64,000 bases of DNA from G965218495 sp965262785 (lineage in GTDB: Bacteria; Bacteroidota; Rhodothermia; Rhodothermales; Bin80). Both the position numbers and the translations under genes were made by a program. This document shows, piece after piece, positions 16,182-25,385 of this stretch. The notes beneath the pieces are model-generated. The model was not told where the DNA came from, made no database searches, and saw nothing but the letters and a program-made list of their open reading frames with translations. The DNA lies in the NCBI GenBank assembly GCA_965262785.1, contig OZ253559.1:2294001-2358000 (forward strand), in the 5' to 3' direction. The stretch's first letter is position 1; each line of letters starts with the position of its first letter.

Positions 16182-16642
16182 GGCAAACGGAACGATGGTG
16201 GCGGAAAGAATATAGCTACGCCAAAGCGCGCAAAATGTGCCGTACTTACAAGCAGGCGAGGAAGGCCGCCTATTCCCGCTCTCAGGGTTATAACAAATTC
16301 ACATTCGCGCACGAGCTAGCACATGCGTAACCAAAAGATGGTGCTTTGTGGTCTGGATGGCTGCCCTGTGTGCCAACATAGAGTGAGACAGTTCAGGACA
16401 TTCTTGGTGCAGCCGCGGTGGGGTAGTGGTTGCAGCACTGATTCAGTCTGAGTGACCTTTTCGCAGCACGGTACAGGGAGGCAGGCTTTCTGGCTCATAC
16501 CAATGAAATTAGTGCGTGCAAGGCGGACCAGCAGTCTTAACGAGCGCAGGCAAGTGCACCATTTTCGCGGTGAAGGCCCAATAGATTCTGACGATGCCGC
16601 AGCCTGCTTATCTGGCTGAATGCAGCAACTTGGCCGCAGACC
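16182..16642 (+). other. Spacer without recognisable gene
   Basis: Between binding-protein copies 4 and 5. The part nearest copy 4 holds a GGCACATT stretch (minus strand) also found upstream of copy 3 and possibly promoter-related. A faint resemblance to the sister 3' coding region near 16555-16590 is too weak to call. No convincing open frame. Confidence 0.5.
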
Positions 16643-17797
16643 CTACTCGGGGGACCCGGGTAGCAGCTCGACGAATTCGTTGTTGTTGACCCAAACTACG
16701 ATCGGCTCATAGAGGGCGTCGCCATGCTCATCAAAGGAAAACGATCCCAAAACAGTCTCCAAACCTTTTGTTGCGGCCAGCGCGTTTCTAACAGAGGCAG
16801 CAGACCGGTCTGCTGCCCGGGAAAGCGCATTGCCCAAAATATTCATGGATGCATAAGCCTGGGCCGCAATGTCGCCGGGGGTTTCGCCAAACCGCTCCTC
16901 GTACGCGGCTACAAATGCTTGGCTTCGAGCATTCTGACTCGAGGAGAGCCACAAGGTGGTAGCGATAACGTTTTCGGCGGCTCCTGGGCTGTCAGCGTTG
17001 ATCCGCTGAATCTCATCAATGGTTGCATAAGTGAGAATGAAGGGTATATTCGTGATTCCGAGCGCGCGTGCCTGAACCAGCACCGCATGCTGGTCCTCCG
17101 GAAGGCCCGAGCTTATGATCACGTCAGGCGCAGCATCCCGGGTGTTGGTTAGCTGCCCTGACAAGTCATATTCTGCTGCTTCAGCCTGCGGATCGCCTAC
17201 GTAAGTCTGCTCGCTCACTATAGAGATGTCAGGGTACTTGGCAAGCTCTTCCATCACCTTTTCATTGCTGCTGGTCGAGAACGCATCGGCTTCGTTGACA
17301 ATTGTGGCCACCTTGGTGTATCCAAGGCGCTCATGAGAGATCTGAATGCCAGCCGGCACGCTTTTGTCAACCGCAAGCGCGACGCGGAAAAGGAATTCAC
17401 TCTGCGCAGACAGTCCTGCCGCTGTCGATGTCGGGCCGATGGCAATGACGCCTGCCTCACGAATCAGTGGGATGATGGCTTGCGTACCAGATGATGTAGC
17501 CGGGCCCAATAGAAATCGAACTCCGTGCTCATCAATCAATGAGCGGACTGCAGAAACGGCACCAGAAGCCGTAAGGGAGTCATCAGCTGTTACAAGAGAA
17601 AGCTGCGCATTGCCTAGTTGCCCCGACGCATTGATCTCATCCATTGCTATGGCAATGGCATTGAGTGCATGCTGCGCCTCGGTTAGCATCGGTCCACTCA
17701 GGGGTAGGGCAGCGCCGACGATGATTTCGTCTGGCTCTGGGGCTGAACTACAGGCCGCTGCTATGCACAGCGTGAATAGGAGAAATCTGACTTTCAT
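16643..17797 (-). CDS. Substrate-binding lipoprotein (copy 5)
   Basis: A 384-residue product from the ATG at 17797 (MKVRFLLFTLCIAAAC, lipid Cys 16); an ATG 4 codons upstream and another 16 codons upstream are alternatives. The type I binding fold opens IIVGAALPLSGPMLTEAQ, with TADDSLTASG, FLLGPATSSGTQAI and AIGPTSTAAG loops, and ends LYEPIVVWVNNNEFVELLPG. It is the first gene of the array in the direction of transcription and more divergent than copies 2-4. As for the other copies, no ABC permease or ATPase is adjacent. Confidence 0.87.
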   Translation of the reverse strand: MKVRFLLFTLCIAAACSSAPEPDEIIVGAALPLSGPMLTEAQHALNAIAIAMDEINASGQLGNAQLSLVTADDSLTASGAVSAVRSLIDEHGVRFLLGPATSSGTQAIIPLIREAGVIAIGPTSTAAGLSAQSEFLFRVALAVDKSVPAGIQISHERLGYTKVATIVNEADAFSTSSNEKVMEELAKYPDISIVSEQTYVGDPQAEAAEYDLSGQLTNTRDAAPDVIISSGLPEDQHAVLVQARALGITNIPFILTYATIDEIQRINADSPGAAENVIATTLWLSSSQNARSQAFVAAYEERFGETPGDIAAQAYASMNILGNALSRAADRSAASVRNALAATKGLETVLGSFSFDEHGDALYEPIVVWVNNNEFVELLPGSPE

Positions 17798-19019
17798 TGT
17801 GCTGGCCATCACGAAGGCAATTGTGGGGGCATGCTTAGAGGACAAAGCGCGCCCTGTAGCAGGCCGGATCCATAGTTGGAGGAGGGCACATGCTTAAGTT
17901 AGTGCTTACCCGAATAGCACGCATTCATGGTCGAATGGCTCCACTCAAGTGCCTGCCTGGACTTAATTTACCCGGGATACTGCCATGCAGACTGTTCAGT
18001 TCGGTCACGGTCTACATTTAGGATTCTGGTCGAAGGCTCAGGTGGCAATGTGACACTGTGCGTGTTCTGAGAGCCCAACATTTAATTGCTTGAAGTCGCG
18101 TGTCTTGTACGTCTGAGAGGCACAACAAGAAAGGCGGAGTGTGATGTGATCATGGACTGGCTGGCCAAGTGTTGGCGCAAAAGGGGAGGCCCGGCGGTGC
18201 ACTGGCAACACGGCCGCCGAAGCAAGCGGCCGGCACCAGCATGAAATCGCCTTCCTGCCAGCAGGTAAGCTGAGCCAGACCAAGATGCGAGTGAGTGCAT
18301 GAATTGGGGTCTGCAGGTGGCGCAGTAGCGCTAGGACGTCCAGAGAATAATGCGCTTCGCAGGGCGGTTTCAGGGCATAAACCACTTAAATTGGGTGCCA
18401 TTGCGAATTTGCAGGAGCGAAAAAAGGGGAGGCAATACTGCCGCGGGCACGTCGGAGCTAGTCGCCAGCTCTTCAGCCTGCCTGATGCCCGAAGAGAGTG
18501 CAGCAGCCTTGCAAATGCGTTTCAATTGGGGATTGTTTTGTAGAGCGGAATTGGGTGCATTGGTACTCCTCCCCCAATCAATCCCTGTCGGTTTATTGTC
18601 GGGGGCTCAACCACGCGTGGCACTCTGCCTGCATCGTATCCAGGCTGAATGCCAGCCCATGTCAAGGCATTGCTTCCTCTCCAAGAGGGACAGGGAAAGG
18701 AAGAATTCGTAGATCGAAGTGATCGAGGGATGCGCTTGGTGTGGGTTGAAGCTGCGAGGGGAACGGGATTCCCTTTGTAACACAGCTGGAAAAGGGGCCG
18801 CGCAGTGCAGGTGTGGGGCAGCGGCGGTTGGAGCGGTTGGGCACGGCTACCGGATCCGCAAGCCCGGCAGGACTGACGCAAGAATTATTCAATACGCGCC
18901 AGCCGAGTAGTAGCAGTGCGATCGCCATGCGAGGCACCGCGTCAAACGGCGCGGTGGCGTGGAACGGATTCTGCTGCCCGTCTACGACTGGCGTAGCCAG
19001 GCGGGATCTTTACAACTCA
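17798..19019 (+). other. Long spacer, no gene recognised
   Basis: About 1.2 kb between the start of binding-protein copy 5 and the 3' end of the caa3 cluster. Several open frames exist on both strands, but their translations are low-complexity and unlike proteins (Ser/Arg/Cys/Pro-rich) with no signal or domain. No tRNA, terminator with a T-tract, or conserved RNA motif was found. It may contain decayed genes, as the other spacers here do, but I could not identify one. Confidence 0.5.
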
Positions 19020-19688
19020 CTACTGCGCTTCTAGAAACGTTACGAGCGCAGCGAATTCTGCGTCGGAAACGCCATCGTTGAAGCCCAATACACTCAAAGT
19101 GGTCGCCATGACTTGGCCTGGAAAGCCTTCGACCAACTCGGTATCAGGGTCACGGATAGACACAACGATTTGCTCGCGGGTTCGCGTCTGCCCGATGCCC
19201 TGGAATGTGGGCCCTGCGCCGATTGTGCCGTCAAGCGTGTGGCATGACATGCAGTACTTCGAATAAATCTCTTCACCAGTCTGAGCGGGAGCGGTGTCTT
19301 GTGCGGAGATGTCTTCGGTGGGCTCGGTGGCAGGTTCGTCGAGTTCATGAGTGACGGCCTCCACCTCGAACGGCACATAGCCGCGCTCCTGAATCCCGAA
19401 TGCACCACGCAGTGCCGTATCTGTTAGCGTGATGGCCAGAAATACAACGGCAAAGATGACTCCCAGGGACACGACGACCATGTTCACGGGGTTGTCATAC
19501 TTCAGAGCCATAAACACCGCCGCTACTACTATGGCTTTGCAACCCGCGATGGCAAGCGCCAACGGCACATTCAATGGGCCAAGGTCGACCTGAGACGTAA
19601 CTACCGTGATAACTGTCAGCGCAACCAGCACCGCAAACACGATGGCCAGTGTCCTAATCGGAACTATATGGTGCGAACCGTGCGCCAT
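19020..19688 (-). CDS. Oxidase subunit IV fused to a cytochrome c domain
   Basis: A 222-residue fusion. Residues 1-100 are a subunit IV-type membrane domain with three helices (AIAGCKAIVVAAVFMALKYDN in the middle corresponds to the K-x-x-x-V-A-x-x-F-M motif). An acidic, Pro/Thr-rich linker (about 105-138) leads to a class I cytochrome c domain: C146-M-S-C149-H150 haem motif, GPTFQGIGQ, and a probable axial Met in GQVMATTLSVLG. It closes the caa3 operon, 6 bases after subunit III. The caa3 enzyme here would therefore carry two haem c groups, one on subunit II and one here. A separate tethered carrier for electrons from ActE is a plausible role (inference). Confidence 0.9.
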   Translation of the reverse strand: MAHGSHHIVPIRTLAIVFAVLVALTVITVVTSQVDLGPLNVPLALAIAGCKAIVVAAVFMALKYDNPVNMVVVSLGVIFAVVFLAITLTDTALRGAFGIQERGYVPFEVEAVTHELDEPATEPTEDISAQDTAPAQTGEEIYSKYCMSCHTLDGTIGAGPTFQGIGQTRTREQIVVSIRDPDTELVEGFPGQVMATTLSVLGFNDGVSDAEFAALVTFLEAQ

Positions 19689-19694
19689 GGACGG

Positions 19695-20339
19695 CTAGAT
19701 CAGGTAGAGCAGCGGGAAAAGGAATATCCAGATGATATCCACCAGGTGCCAGTACAATCCGGTGAGCTCAACGGGTGTATAGTACTCTGCAGAAAAATGG
19801 CCGCGGACGACGCGCGTCACTAGCCATACGAATACGCCCATGCCGACCAGCACATGGACGCCGTGAATGCCGGTCATCACGAAGTAGATGCTGAAAAACT
19901 GGGGCGCGTACGGGATGTTGTATTGCGCATAGTCGCCATGCGGCGCAAAGCCTGCCCCTGGAAATACTCCGTGCGACCACTTTCCCGTATACTCGAAGTA
20001 CTTAACTACCATGAACGCTGCCGCGCATAGCAACGTCAGTAGCAGCAAGACGACTACCTTCTCCTTATCATTCTTCTGGATGAAGTGGATGGCAAGAGCC
20101 ACTGTGAAGCTAGACGCAAGCAGTACCAAGGTGTTAATCGCACCCAGACGCCAGTCCAGCAACTCACTGCTGACAGAAAACACCTCCGGGTACCAAGTGC
20201 GGTAGACTGCATATGCCACAAACATGCCGCTGAACAGCAGTATTTCAGTGACGAGGAACAGCCACATGCCCATCTTAGCAGCATCGAATTGCTGCGTCGA
20301 CGAAACAAAGTAGTGCTTAAGTGTACCGGTAGGTTCCGC
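19695..20339 (-). CDS. ctaE: caa3 oxidase subunit III
   Basis: A 214-residue subunit III starting MAEPTGTLKHYFVSS at 20339, 10 bases after the subunit I stop; the frame continues 18 codons upstream into subunit I but without family similarity. Features are AAKMGMWLFLVTEILLFSGMFVAY, KYFEYTGKWSHGVFPG, YFVMTGIHGVHVLVGMG and the terminal VELTGLYWHLVDIIWIFLFPLLYL. Five transmembrane helices are expected. Clearly homologous to the gene at 5781-6425 but diverged, fitting two separate oxidases. Confidence 0.94.
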   Translation of the reverse strand, partial: AEPTGTLKHYFVSSTQQFDAAKMGMWLFLVTEILLFSGMFVAYAVYRTWYPEVFSVSSELLDWRLGAINTLVLLASSFTVALAIHFIQKNDKEKVVVLLLLTLLCAAAFMVVKYFEYTGKWSHGVFPGAGFAPHGDYAQYNIPYAPQFFSIYFVMTGIHGVHVLVGMGVFVWLVTRVVRGHFSAEYYTPVELTGLYWHLVDIIWIFLFPLLYLI

Positions 20340-20349
20340 CATGTGCGGT

Positions 20350-22002
20350 CTATGAAGTATCCCTTGCTTCGTCACGCTTGCCAAACACGTCATCCGCCAG
20401 GTGGAAGTCGTACGGCCCGCGCGTTACAAGTGGCACCTGATGGAAGTTGTGCAGGTCGGGAACTGCGCCGGTGTGGGTCCACTCCAGCGTAACCGCACCC
20501 CACGGATTCGGCGGCGCCTTCTCGCCACGGAAGAGCGAATAGAGCGCATAGGCCAAGATCATCAAAAGTCCCACGGCCAGAATATAGGAGCCAGCTGTCG
20601 ACGCCAAGTTGTAGGCGGCGAATTCCGGGTATTGATCCAAGAGGCCCGAGTAATCGTGGTAGCGACGTGGCATGCCGCGACTGCCTATGATAAACTGGGT
20701 AAAAAACGTCAGGTTGAAGCCAACGAACACAAGCGCGGCCGCAATACGTCCCGCCGTCTCGTTGTAGAGACGGCCCGTGATCTTGGGCCACCAGTAGTGA
20801 AGTCCCCCAATCAGGCCTATGAGGGCACCGCCCATCATGACATAGTGGAAGTGCGCCACGATGAAGTAGGTGTCGTGGAGGTGCACGTCAACGGCCAACA
20901 CACCCACCATGATGCCTGTCAAGCCCCCGATGGTGAATAGGAACAGGAACATTAGGGCATACAGCATCGGAGTCTTCAGTGATACTGATCCCTTGTACAT
21001 CGTGGCGACCCAGTTGAAGACCTTGATACCAGTAGGTATGCCGATCAGAAAAGTCAGCATTGAGAATATGATCGAACTGATGGCTGACTGGCCAGCGACG
21101 AACATGTGGTGACCCCATACCAGAAACCCCAGAAAGGCGATAGCCACTGAGGAGAGCGCAATAAACGTGTAGCCCGAAACCTGCTGCCGCGAAAACGTGC
21201 CCATCAGGTCACTGATAATCCCCATGGCCGGCAGGATCATGATGTATACCGCGGGGTGGCTATAAAACCAGAAGAAATGCTGGAACAGGACCGGATCGCC
21301 CCCCAAGGCAGGATCGAAAATTCCGATCTGCAACAGGCGCTCCAGAAACAGCAAAACCATAGTGATGCCGATGACCGGCGTAGCCAAAACCTGGACGATC
21401 GCCGTCGCATAGATGGCCCAAACAAAGAGCGGCAGCCGGTTCCAAGTCATGCCAGGCGCCCGCATTTTGTGTACGGTGACAATGAAGTTGAGCCCGGTGA
21501 AGATCGAGGCGAAGCCTGCGACAAAGACTGCAGTGGTTAGCCAGAGTACGCTGTTGGAGCCATCCGCAGAGTATGGGGTGTAGAAGGTCCACCCGGTGTC
21601 CACCTGTCCGATTACCAGCCAGCCGCTCAGGGCAAGAAGCGCGCCCAAGATGAAGATGTACCAGCTGAACAGGTTCAGCCTAGGAAACGCGACATCCTTG
21701 GCGCCAATCTGAATTGGCAGGACGAAGTTGCCCAGAATTCCTGGGATGGCTGGGATGATGACCAGAAACACCATCACCACGCCATGCAGCGTAAAGGCTT
21801 GGTTGTAGGCGTCCTGGCCCATGATCGTTTCCCCGGGGGCCGCGAGTTCCGTGCGCACCAAAAGCGCAAAGATTCCCCCAAGGAGGAAGAATGTCGCCAC
21901 AGCCACCGCATACAGGATGCCAATCCGTTTGTGGTCCGTGGTGAGTAACCACGAGCGCAGCCCCCTGTTGGCGGTAAGATAGTTTTGCCCTGAGGCGCTC
22001 AT
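20350..22002 (-). CDS. ctaD: caa3 oxidase subunit I, A2 type
   Basis: A 550-residue catalytic subunit. The D-channel Glu position is replaced: the CuB region reads Y247-S-H249-P-A-V-Y, the YSHPxV signature of the A2 class, first described in the Rhodothermus marinus caa3 oxidase. Other motifs are TTDHKRIGILY, FTLHGVVMVF (haem ligand), WGHHMFVAGQ, HDTYFIVAHFHYVMMGG (haem ligands) and WWPKITGR. It sits between subunit II (3-base gap) and subunit III. In the same cluster as alternative complex III, it is expected to be the main partner oxidase of that complex. Confidence 0.96.
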   Translation of the reverse strand: MSASGQNYLTANRGLRSWLLTTDHKRIGILYAVAVATFFLLGGIFALLVRTELAAPGETIMGQDAYNQAFTLHGVVMVFLVIIPAIPGILGNFVLPIQIGAKDVAFPRLNLFSWYIFILGALLALSGWLVIGQVDTGWTFYTPYSADGSNSVLWLTTAVFVAGFASIFTGLNFIVTVHKMRAPGMTWNRLPLFVWAIYATAIVQVLATPVIGITMVLLFLERLLQIGIFDPALGGDPVLFQHFFWFYSHPAVYIMILPAMGIISDLMGTFSRQQVSGYTFIALSSVAIAFLGFLVWGHHMFVAGQSAISSIIFSMLTFLIGIPTGIKVFNWVATMYKGSVSLKTPMLYALMFLFLFTIGGLTGIMVGVLAVDVHLHDTYFIVAHFHYVMMGGALIGLIGGLHYWWPKITGRLYNETAGRIAAALVFVGFNLTFFTQFIIGSRGMPRRYHDYSGLLDQYPEFAAYNLASTAGSYILAVGLLMILAYALYSLFRGEKAPPNPWGAVTLEWTHTGAVPDLHNFHQVPLVTRGPYDFHLADDVFGKRDEARDTS

Positions 22003-22005
22003 GAC

Positions 22006-22938
22006 TTACTGCTCTTTGATGAAGGCTACCAGTGCGTCTATTTCCTCTGGTTCCAGCAACGCGTAGGTTGCGGGCATCAGTGCCGCGAAGTCTTGCACGA
22101 TTGTCGCGGCTGGCTGTGTGATCGCTTCGCGCAGATAGTTGTCATCCGCTATTGCGCTGGTACCGTCGGTGAAGACGCGCTCCGACCCGGCAAGTCCCTG
22201 CAATGTTGGCCCGGTCCCTTCCGTGCCATCAAGCGAGTGACAGGCGAAGCAGCCCTGTTGCATATATAGCAACTCACCACGCTCAGCCGGCGATGCGTCC
22301 TCAGCCAAAAGGCTTTCCTGCAACCAAGCGTTGAAGCTGTCCTGGCTAAGTACTATAACGGACGACAGCATGTTGGAGTGCTGCTGACCGCAGTACTCGG
22401 TACACATCAGCGGAAAGGTGTCCTGGTGCGTTGCCTCAAACCACGCATATGTATACCGGCCCGGAATCACATCCTGCTTAGTGCGAAATGCCGGCACAAA
22501 AAAGCTGTGGAGAACATCTGCACTGCTCATCTTGAGCTTAACGGGGCGGCTAACCGGCACGTGGAGGTCAGTGGACCGAGCACCGTTGGGATACTCGAAG
22601 AGCCAGCTCCACTTCTGCGCGCGCACCGTGATTTCCATCGCATTGGGCGGTGCGACATTCATCTGAATGAAGACGCGAAAACCCCAGACAAACACGATGG
22701 TGACCAGAATCGCCGGTACAAGGATCCACGAGGTTTCGATGATTTTGTTTTCCTTGACAGGCGTCGGCCGATCGGTGGCACTGCGGCGCCTAAAACGCCA
22801 TGCAAAGAGTACCATCGCAGCCACAACCCCAACGAAAATAATGACGCTGGTCACCAGGATGAAGTAGAACAGCGAATCCACGTCCCCGGCGTACGTCGAG
22901 GCCGCATCTGGAAGCCAAAAGGCTTGTTTTTCCTCCAT
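22006..22938 (-). CDS. ctaC: caa3 oxidase subunit II with C-terminal cytochrome c
   Basis: A 310-residue product from the ATG at 22938, which shares its A with the TGA stop of the SCO gene (TGATG). Two transmembrane helices near the N-terminus precede the cupredoxin domain with the complete CuA set: H in DVLHSFFVP and C-T-E-Y-C-G-Q-Q-H-S-N-M with normal spacing. The C-terminal domain (about 215-310) is a cytochrome c with CFACH and a late Met (ALMPATYALL). This is the caa3 arrangement: electrons arrive at haem c, then CuA, then haem a. It gives an internal comparison showing the insertion in the 7246-8181 subunit II. Confidence 0.95.
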   Translation of the reverse strand: MEEKQAFWLPDAASTYAGDVDSLFYFILVTSVIIFVGVVAAMVLFAWRFRRRSATDRPTPVKENKIIETSWILVPAILVTIVFVWGFRVFIQMNVAPPNAMEITVRAQKWSWLFEYPNGARSTDLHVPVSRPVKLKMSSADVLHSFFVPAFRTKQDVIPGRYTYAWFEATHQDTFPLMCTEYCGQQHSNMLSSVIVLSQDSFNAWLQESLLAEDASPAERGELLYMQQGCFACHSLDGTEGTGPTLQGLAGSERVFTDGTSAIADDNYLREAITQPAATIVQDFAALMPATYALLEPEEIDALVAFIKEQ

Positions 22939-23738
22939 CACACTGCCGGGGATGCACGGGTGAATTCGCGCCGCCACAGGATGGCGAGGAATCCAACCAG
23001 CAGGAGCGCAGCGAATATGCCACCAATGCGCATGGTCCGCGTGGCTGCCAAGACGTAAGAATTAGCCGCTGGATCGTACTGAAAGCAGAAGAGAAATGCC
23101 CGATCCAATAGCGATCCTATAGTCCCTTCTGATGCTTCTACGAGCGACGCGCGCACATCACGTCCCCGGGGCGCCACGTCCGCCAAGTATCGCGTAACTA
23201 CACCGTCGCCGGAAAGAAAGATGAGCGCTGCCGGGTGCGCATATTCGCCCTGTTCTTCTACCCACGCATAGCCGAACCCGACGGATTCAGCCAGCGCGCG
23301 AAGCGTTGCTTCATCGCCGGTGAGAAAATGCCAATCTGCCCCAGGCCGGTCGAGGCGACCAAGGTATCGATCGCGCTGGCGATGTGCTATTGAAGGAGTC
23401 TCATTCGGGTTGATTGACACCGTTACCAGATCGTACTGCTGACCCGGAGTCCATGGCACCGACTCCAGCGCGCGCGTCAGGCCGTCCAGCAGAACACTGC
23501 AGAGCATCGGGCAAGTATGGTACACAAAGGTGAGTAGCGTAGGTCGCTGTAGTAGCGTGTCAAGTCCTACCGCCGAGCTGTCGCTGCGCATAAACACCAG
23601 GTCAGCTGGAATCCGTGCACCGAGCTTTGGTGTCAGCCCTACACCCTCATAGGCGCGCTCGACGTGTGCCTGGTTCTGCGCGCACACTGTCATTGGCGCC
23701 AGAAACAGCAGTAGCAATGAAGTTCTACCTACACGCAT
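22938..23738 (-). CDS. SCO1/SenC-family copper chaperone
   Basis: A 266-residue thioredoxin-fold protein with a cleavable signal peptide (MRVGRTSLLLLFLAPMTVCAQ). The copper site is complete: C76-P-M-L-C80 and H168 in EYAHPA. Additional landmarks are YDLVTVSINPNETP and DWHFLTGDEATLRAL. Unusually, it ends with a membrane helix (about 236-256) and a short basic tail. SCO proteins deliver copper to, or reduce the Cys pair of, the CuA site of subunit II, the next gene downstream with overlapping stop/start. The upstream small membrane gene abuts directly. Confidence 0.93.
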   Translation of the reverse strand: MRVGRTSLLLLFLAPMTVCAQNQAHVERAYEGVGLTPKLGARIPADLVFMRSDSSAVGLDTLLQRPTLLTFVYHTCPMLCSVLLDGLTRALESVPWTPGQQYDLVTVSINPNETPSIAHRQRDRYLGRLDRPGADWHFLTGDEATLRALAESVGFGYAWVEEQGEYAHPAALIFLSGDGVVTRYLADVAPRGRDVRASLVEASEGTIGSLLDRAFLFCFQYDPAANSYVLAATRTMRIGGIFAALLLVGFLAILWRREFTRASPAV

Positions 23739-24098
23739 CTAGTAGCGCAATTCAGATGTTAAAACAGAATCGGTCCCTGACTCCTGCGCCAACACTTCCA
23801 TGGCGCGCTCGATGGGGATCTGAAATACCCCGTCTGCTTGACTGATAATCCGGTAATGGCCCAGCTTACTACGGGCATTCATCTCTGCTTGCTGAAGCTC
23901 CGGGTAGCGAGCGTTTGCCGCCGCTACTGCTCTGGCGGCGTCCGCTTCCCGCTGCAACCACAATGTGGAGCCGAATACGCCACCACCAAGCACCAGTAGT
24001 GTGCCAATCAGAAATGCGATGAGTGGCCCGGCTTCAATGCCTTCTCGCTGTGCGGCCGGTTGGCTTGCCCAGCGGGGTGCACTTCCATCAGTACTCAT
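23739..24098 (-). CDS. Small membrane protein of the ACIII-caa3 cluster
   Basis: A 119-residue single-pass protein: polar N-terminus, one membrane helix (about 25-50, AGPLIAFLIGTLLVLGGGVFGSTLWL), then a mostly helical outer domain ending in a segment (DGVFQIPIERAMEVLAQE). It lies between actF (2 bases) and the SCO gene with no gap, so it is part of the operon. The IPIERAMEVL segment resembles the short conserved stretch seen in proteins next to caa3 or ACIII genes in related bacteria, from memory. Probably an assembly or accessory protein; not proven. Confidence 0.7.
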   Translation of the reverse strand: MSTDGSAPRWASQPAAQREGIEAGPLIAFLIGTLLVLGGGVFGSTLWLQREADAARAVAAANARYPELQQAEMNARSKLGHYRIISQADGVFQIPIERAMEVLAQESGTDSVLTSELRY

Positions 24099-24100
24099 CG

Positions 24101-25348
24101 CTACGCGTTTTTAAAACGCAGCGACTTCGCTAAGAGCGGATCACCCTGCGGGACCAGGGCATGTCGGCTCAGCCGCCACAGAAAAGCACTCACAAAGAGT
24201 GCAGTGAGCCCGATCCAGCAGCTAATGTCCAGCCAATGAAACGTAGCGTGTTCGTAGTGGAGCACCGGCATGGCTAGCCAGTGGAGGTCAAACCATTGCA
24301 TCACTAGCAGCCATACCGCCATAATGCCGAGAAGCGGCAGCGTGCGCTTGACGCCACGCGGCAGCAAAATCACAAAGGGCAGGATGAAGTGCGCCACCAG
24401 CAGTACGGCGCTGTGCGTTTCCCAGCCATGCTCCAATCGGTGCCGGAACCATACAGTCTCTTCCGGGATGCCACTGTACCAGTACAGCATGTACTGGCTG
24501 AAGGCGATATAGGCCCAGAACACCACAAAAGCGAACATGAGCTTGCCCAGGTCGTGGTAGTGCTCTCTCGTGACTACGCCACGGAGCATGCCGCTTCGCT
24601 GCAAAAACATGCAAGCCAACGCAATAAGGCAGAAGGCTGCCATGAATGCACCCGCAAAGAAGTAGACGCCGAAGATCGTCGAAAACCAGTGAGGGTCAAG
24701 CGACATCAACAGGTCATAGCTTCCAAAGGCCGTAGTCACGGCCACCAGCGGCAAGCCCCACGCACTGACCTTGCGCTGTTTTGGTGCGATGGCCGGATCG
24801 CCGCTTAGGTCCTGGCGCAAGCTCAGGGACCAAAGCTTGGAAGACACCAGTGTCCATATGAAAAAGTAGAACCCGAGCCGAATCAGAAAAAACGGCTTGT
24901 TCAGATAGGCGACCTTGCCTGCCAGAATTTCGTCGTAATGACTGCTGTTTGGGTCAGCGATGCCTTCCACGCTCCAGTGGTGGTAAAGGCCGTGACTGTC
25001 AAAAAGGCCGATCAGGATCGGAACAGACAGAAGTGCCAGTAGCGGGAAGGACGCGGCCAATGCTTCGGGGATGCGCCGCACAGCGACGATCCACGACGCC
25101 TTGGTGAGATGCTTGACAAGTACCACAAAGAGGGTGCCGAGTGCCAATGACAAGCAGAAAGTCCAGCCCACCAAGTACGAGAAATAGAACTGCTCCCTAA
25201 AACTCTCCGTGAAGCCTACGACGACGCTGACGGCCAGTGTGGCAATACCGACGAGAGCCGGTATCAGATAGGTCCGGGTACTGCCCTTCCACTCGTACTG
25301 CGCAAGAACACCGCTACGGGTTGGCTCCACCGTGTCGATGAACTTCAT
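24101..25348 (-). CDS. actF: Alternative complex III subunit ActF
   Basis: A 415-residue integral membrane protein started at the ATG at 25348 (MKFIDTVEPT); the frame is open 44 codons upstream into actE but without similarity. About ten hydrophobic helices are expected. It has the ActF signatures AFGSYDLLMSLDPHWFSTIFGVYFFAG and FWAYIAFSQYMLYWYSGIPEE. ActF is homologous to ActC/NrfD-type quinone-handling subunits and together with ActC forms the membrane core of the complex. Placed 37 bases after actE. Confidence 0.93.
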   Translation of the reverse strand: MKFIDTVEPTRSGVLAQYEWKGSTRTYLIPALVGIATLAVSVVVGFTESFREQFYFSYLVGWTFCLSLALGTLFVVLVKHLTKASWIVAVRRIPEALAASFPLLALLSVPILIGLFDSHGLYHHWSVEGIADPNSSHYDEILAGKVAYLNKPFFLIRLGFYFFIWTLVSSKLWSLSLRQDLSGDPAIAPKQRKVSAWGLPLVAVTTAFGSYDLLMSLDPHWFSTIFGVYFFAGAFMAAFCLIALACMFLQRSGMLRGVVTREHYHDLGKLMFAFVVFWAYIAFSQYMLYWYSGIPEETVWFRHRLEHGWETHSAVLLVAHFILPFVILLPRGVKRTLPLLGIMAVWLLVMQWFDLHWLAMPVLHYEHATFHWLDISCWIGLTALFVSAFLWRLSRHALVPQGDPLLAKSLRFKNA

Positions 25349-25385
25349 CAAAATGGGACTACTTCGCAGCGTGTCAGCCACAGGG

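Noticed and set aside
16550..16600. Possible decayed binding-protein fragment between copies 4 and 5
   Set aside because: Only scattered matches without a stable frame; not separable from chance by eye.
18522..18881. 119-codon frame in the long spacer
   Set aside because: Ser/Pro/Arg/Cys-rich translation, no signal or domain; probably noise.
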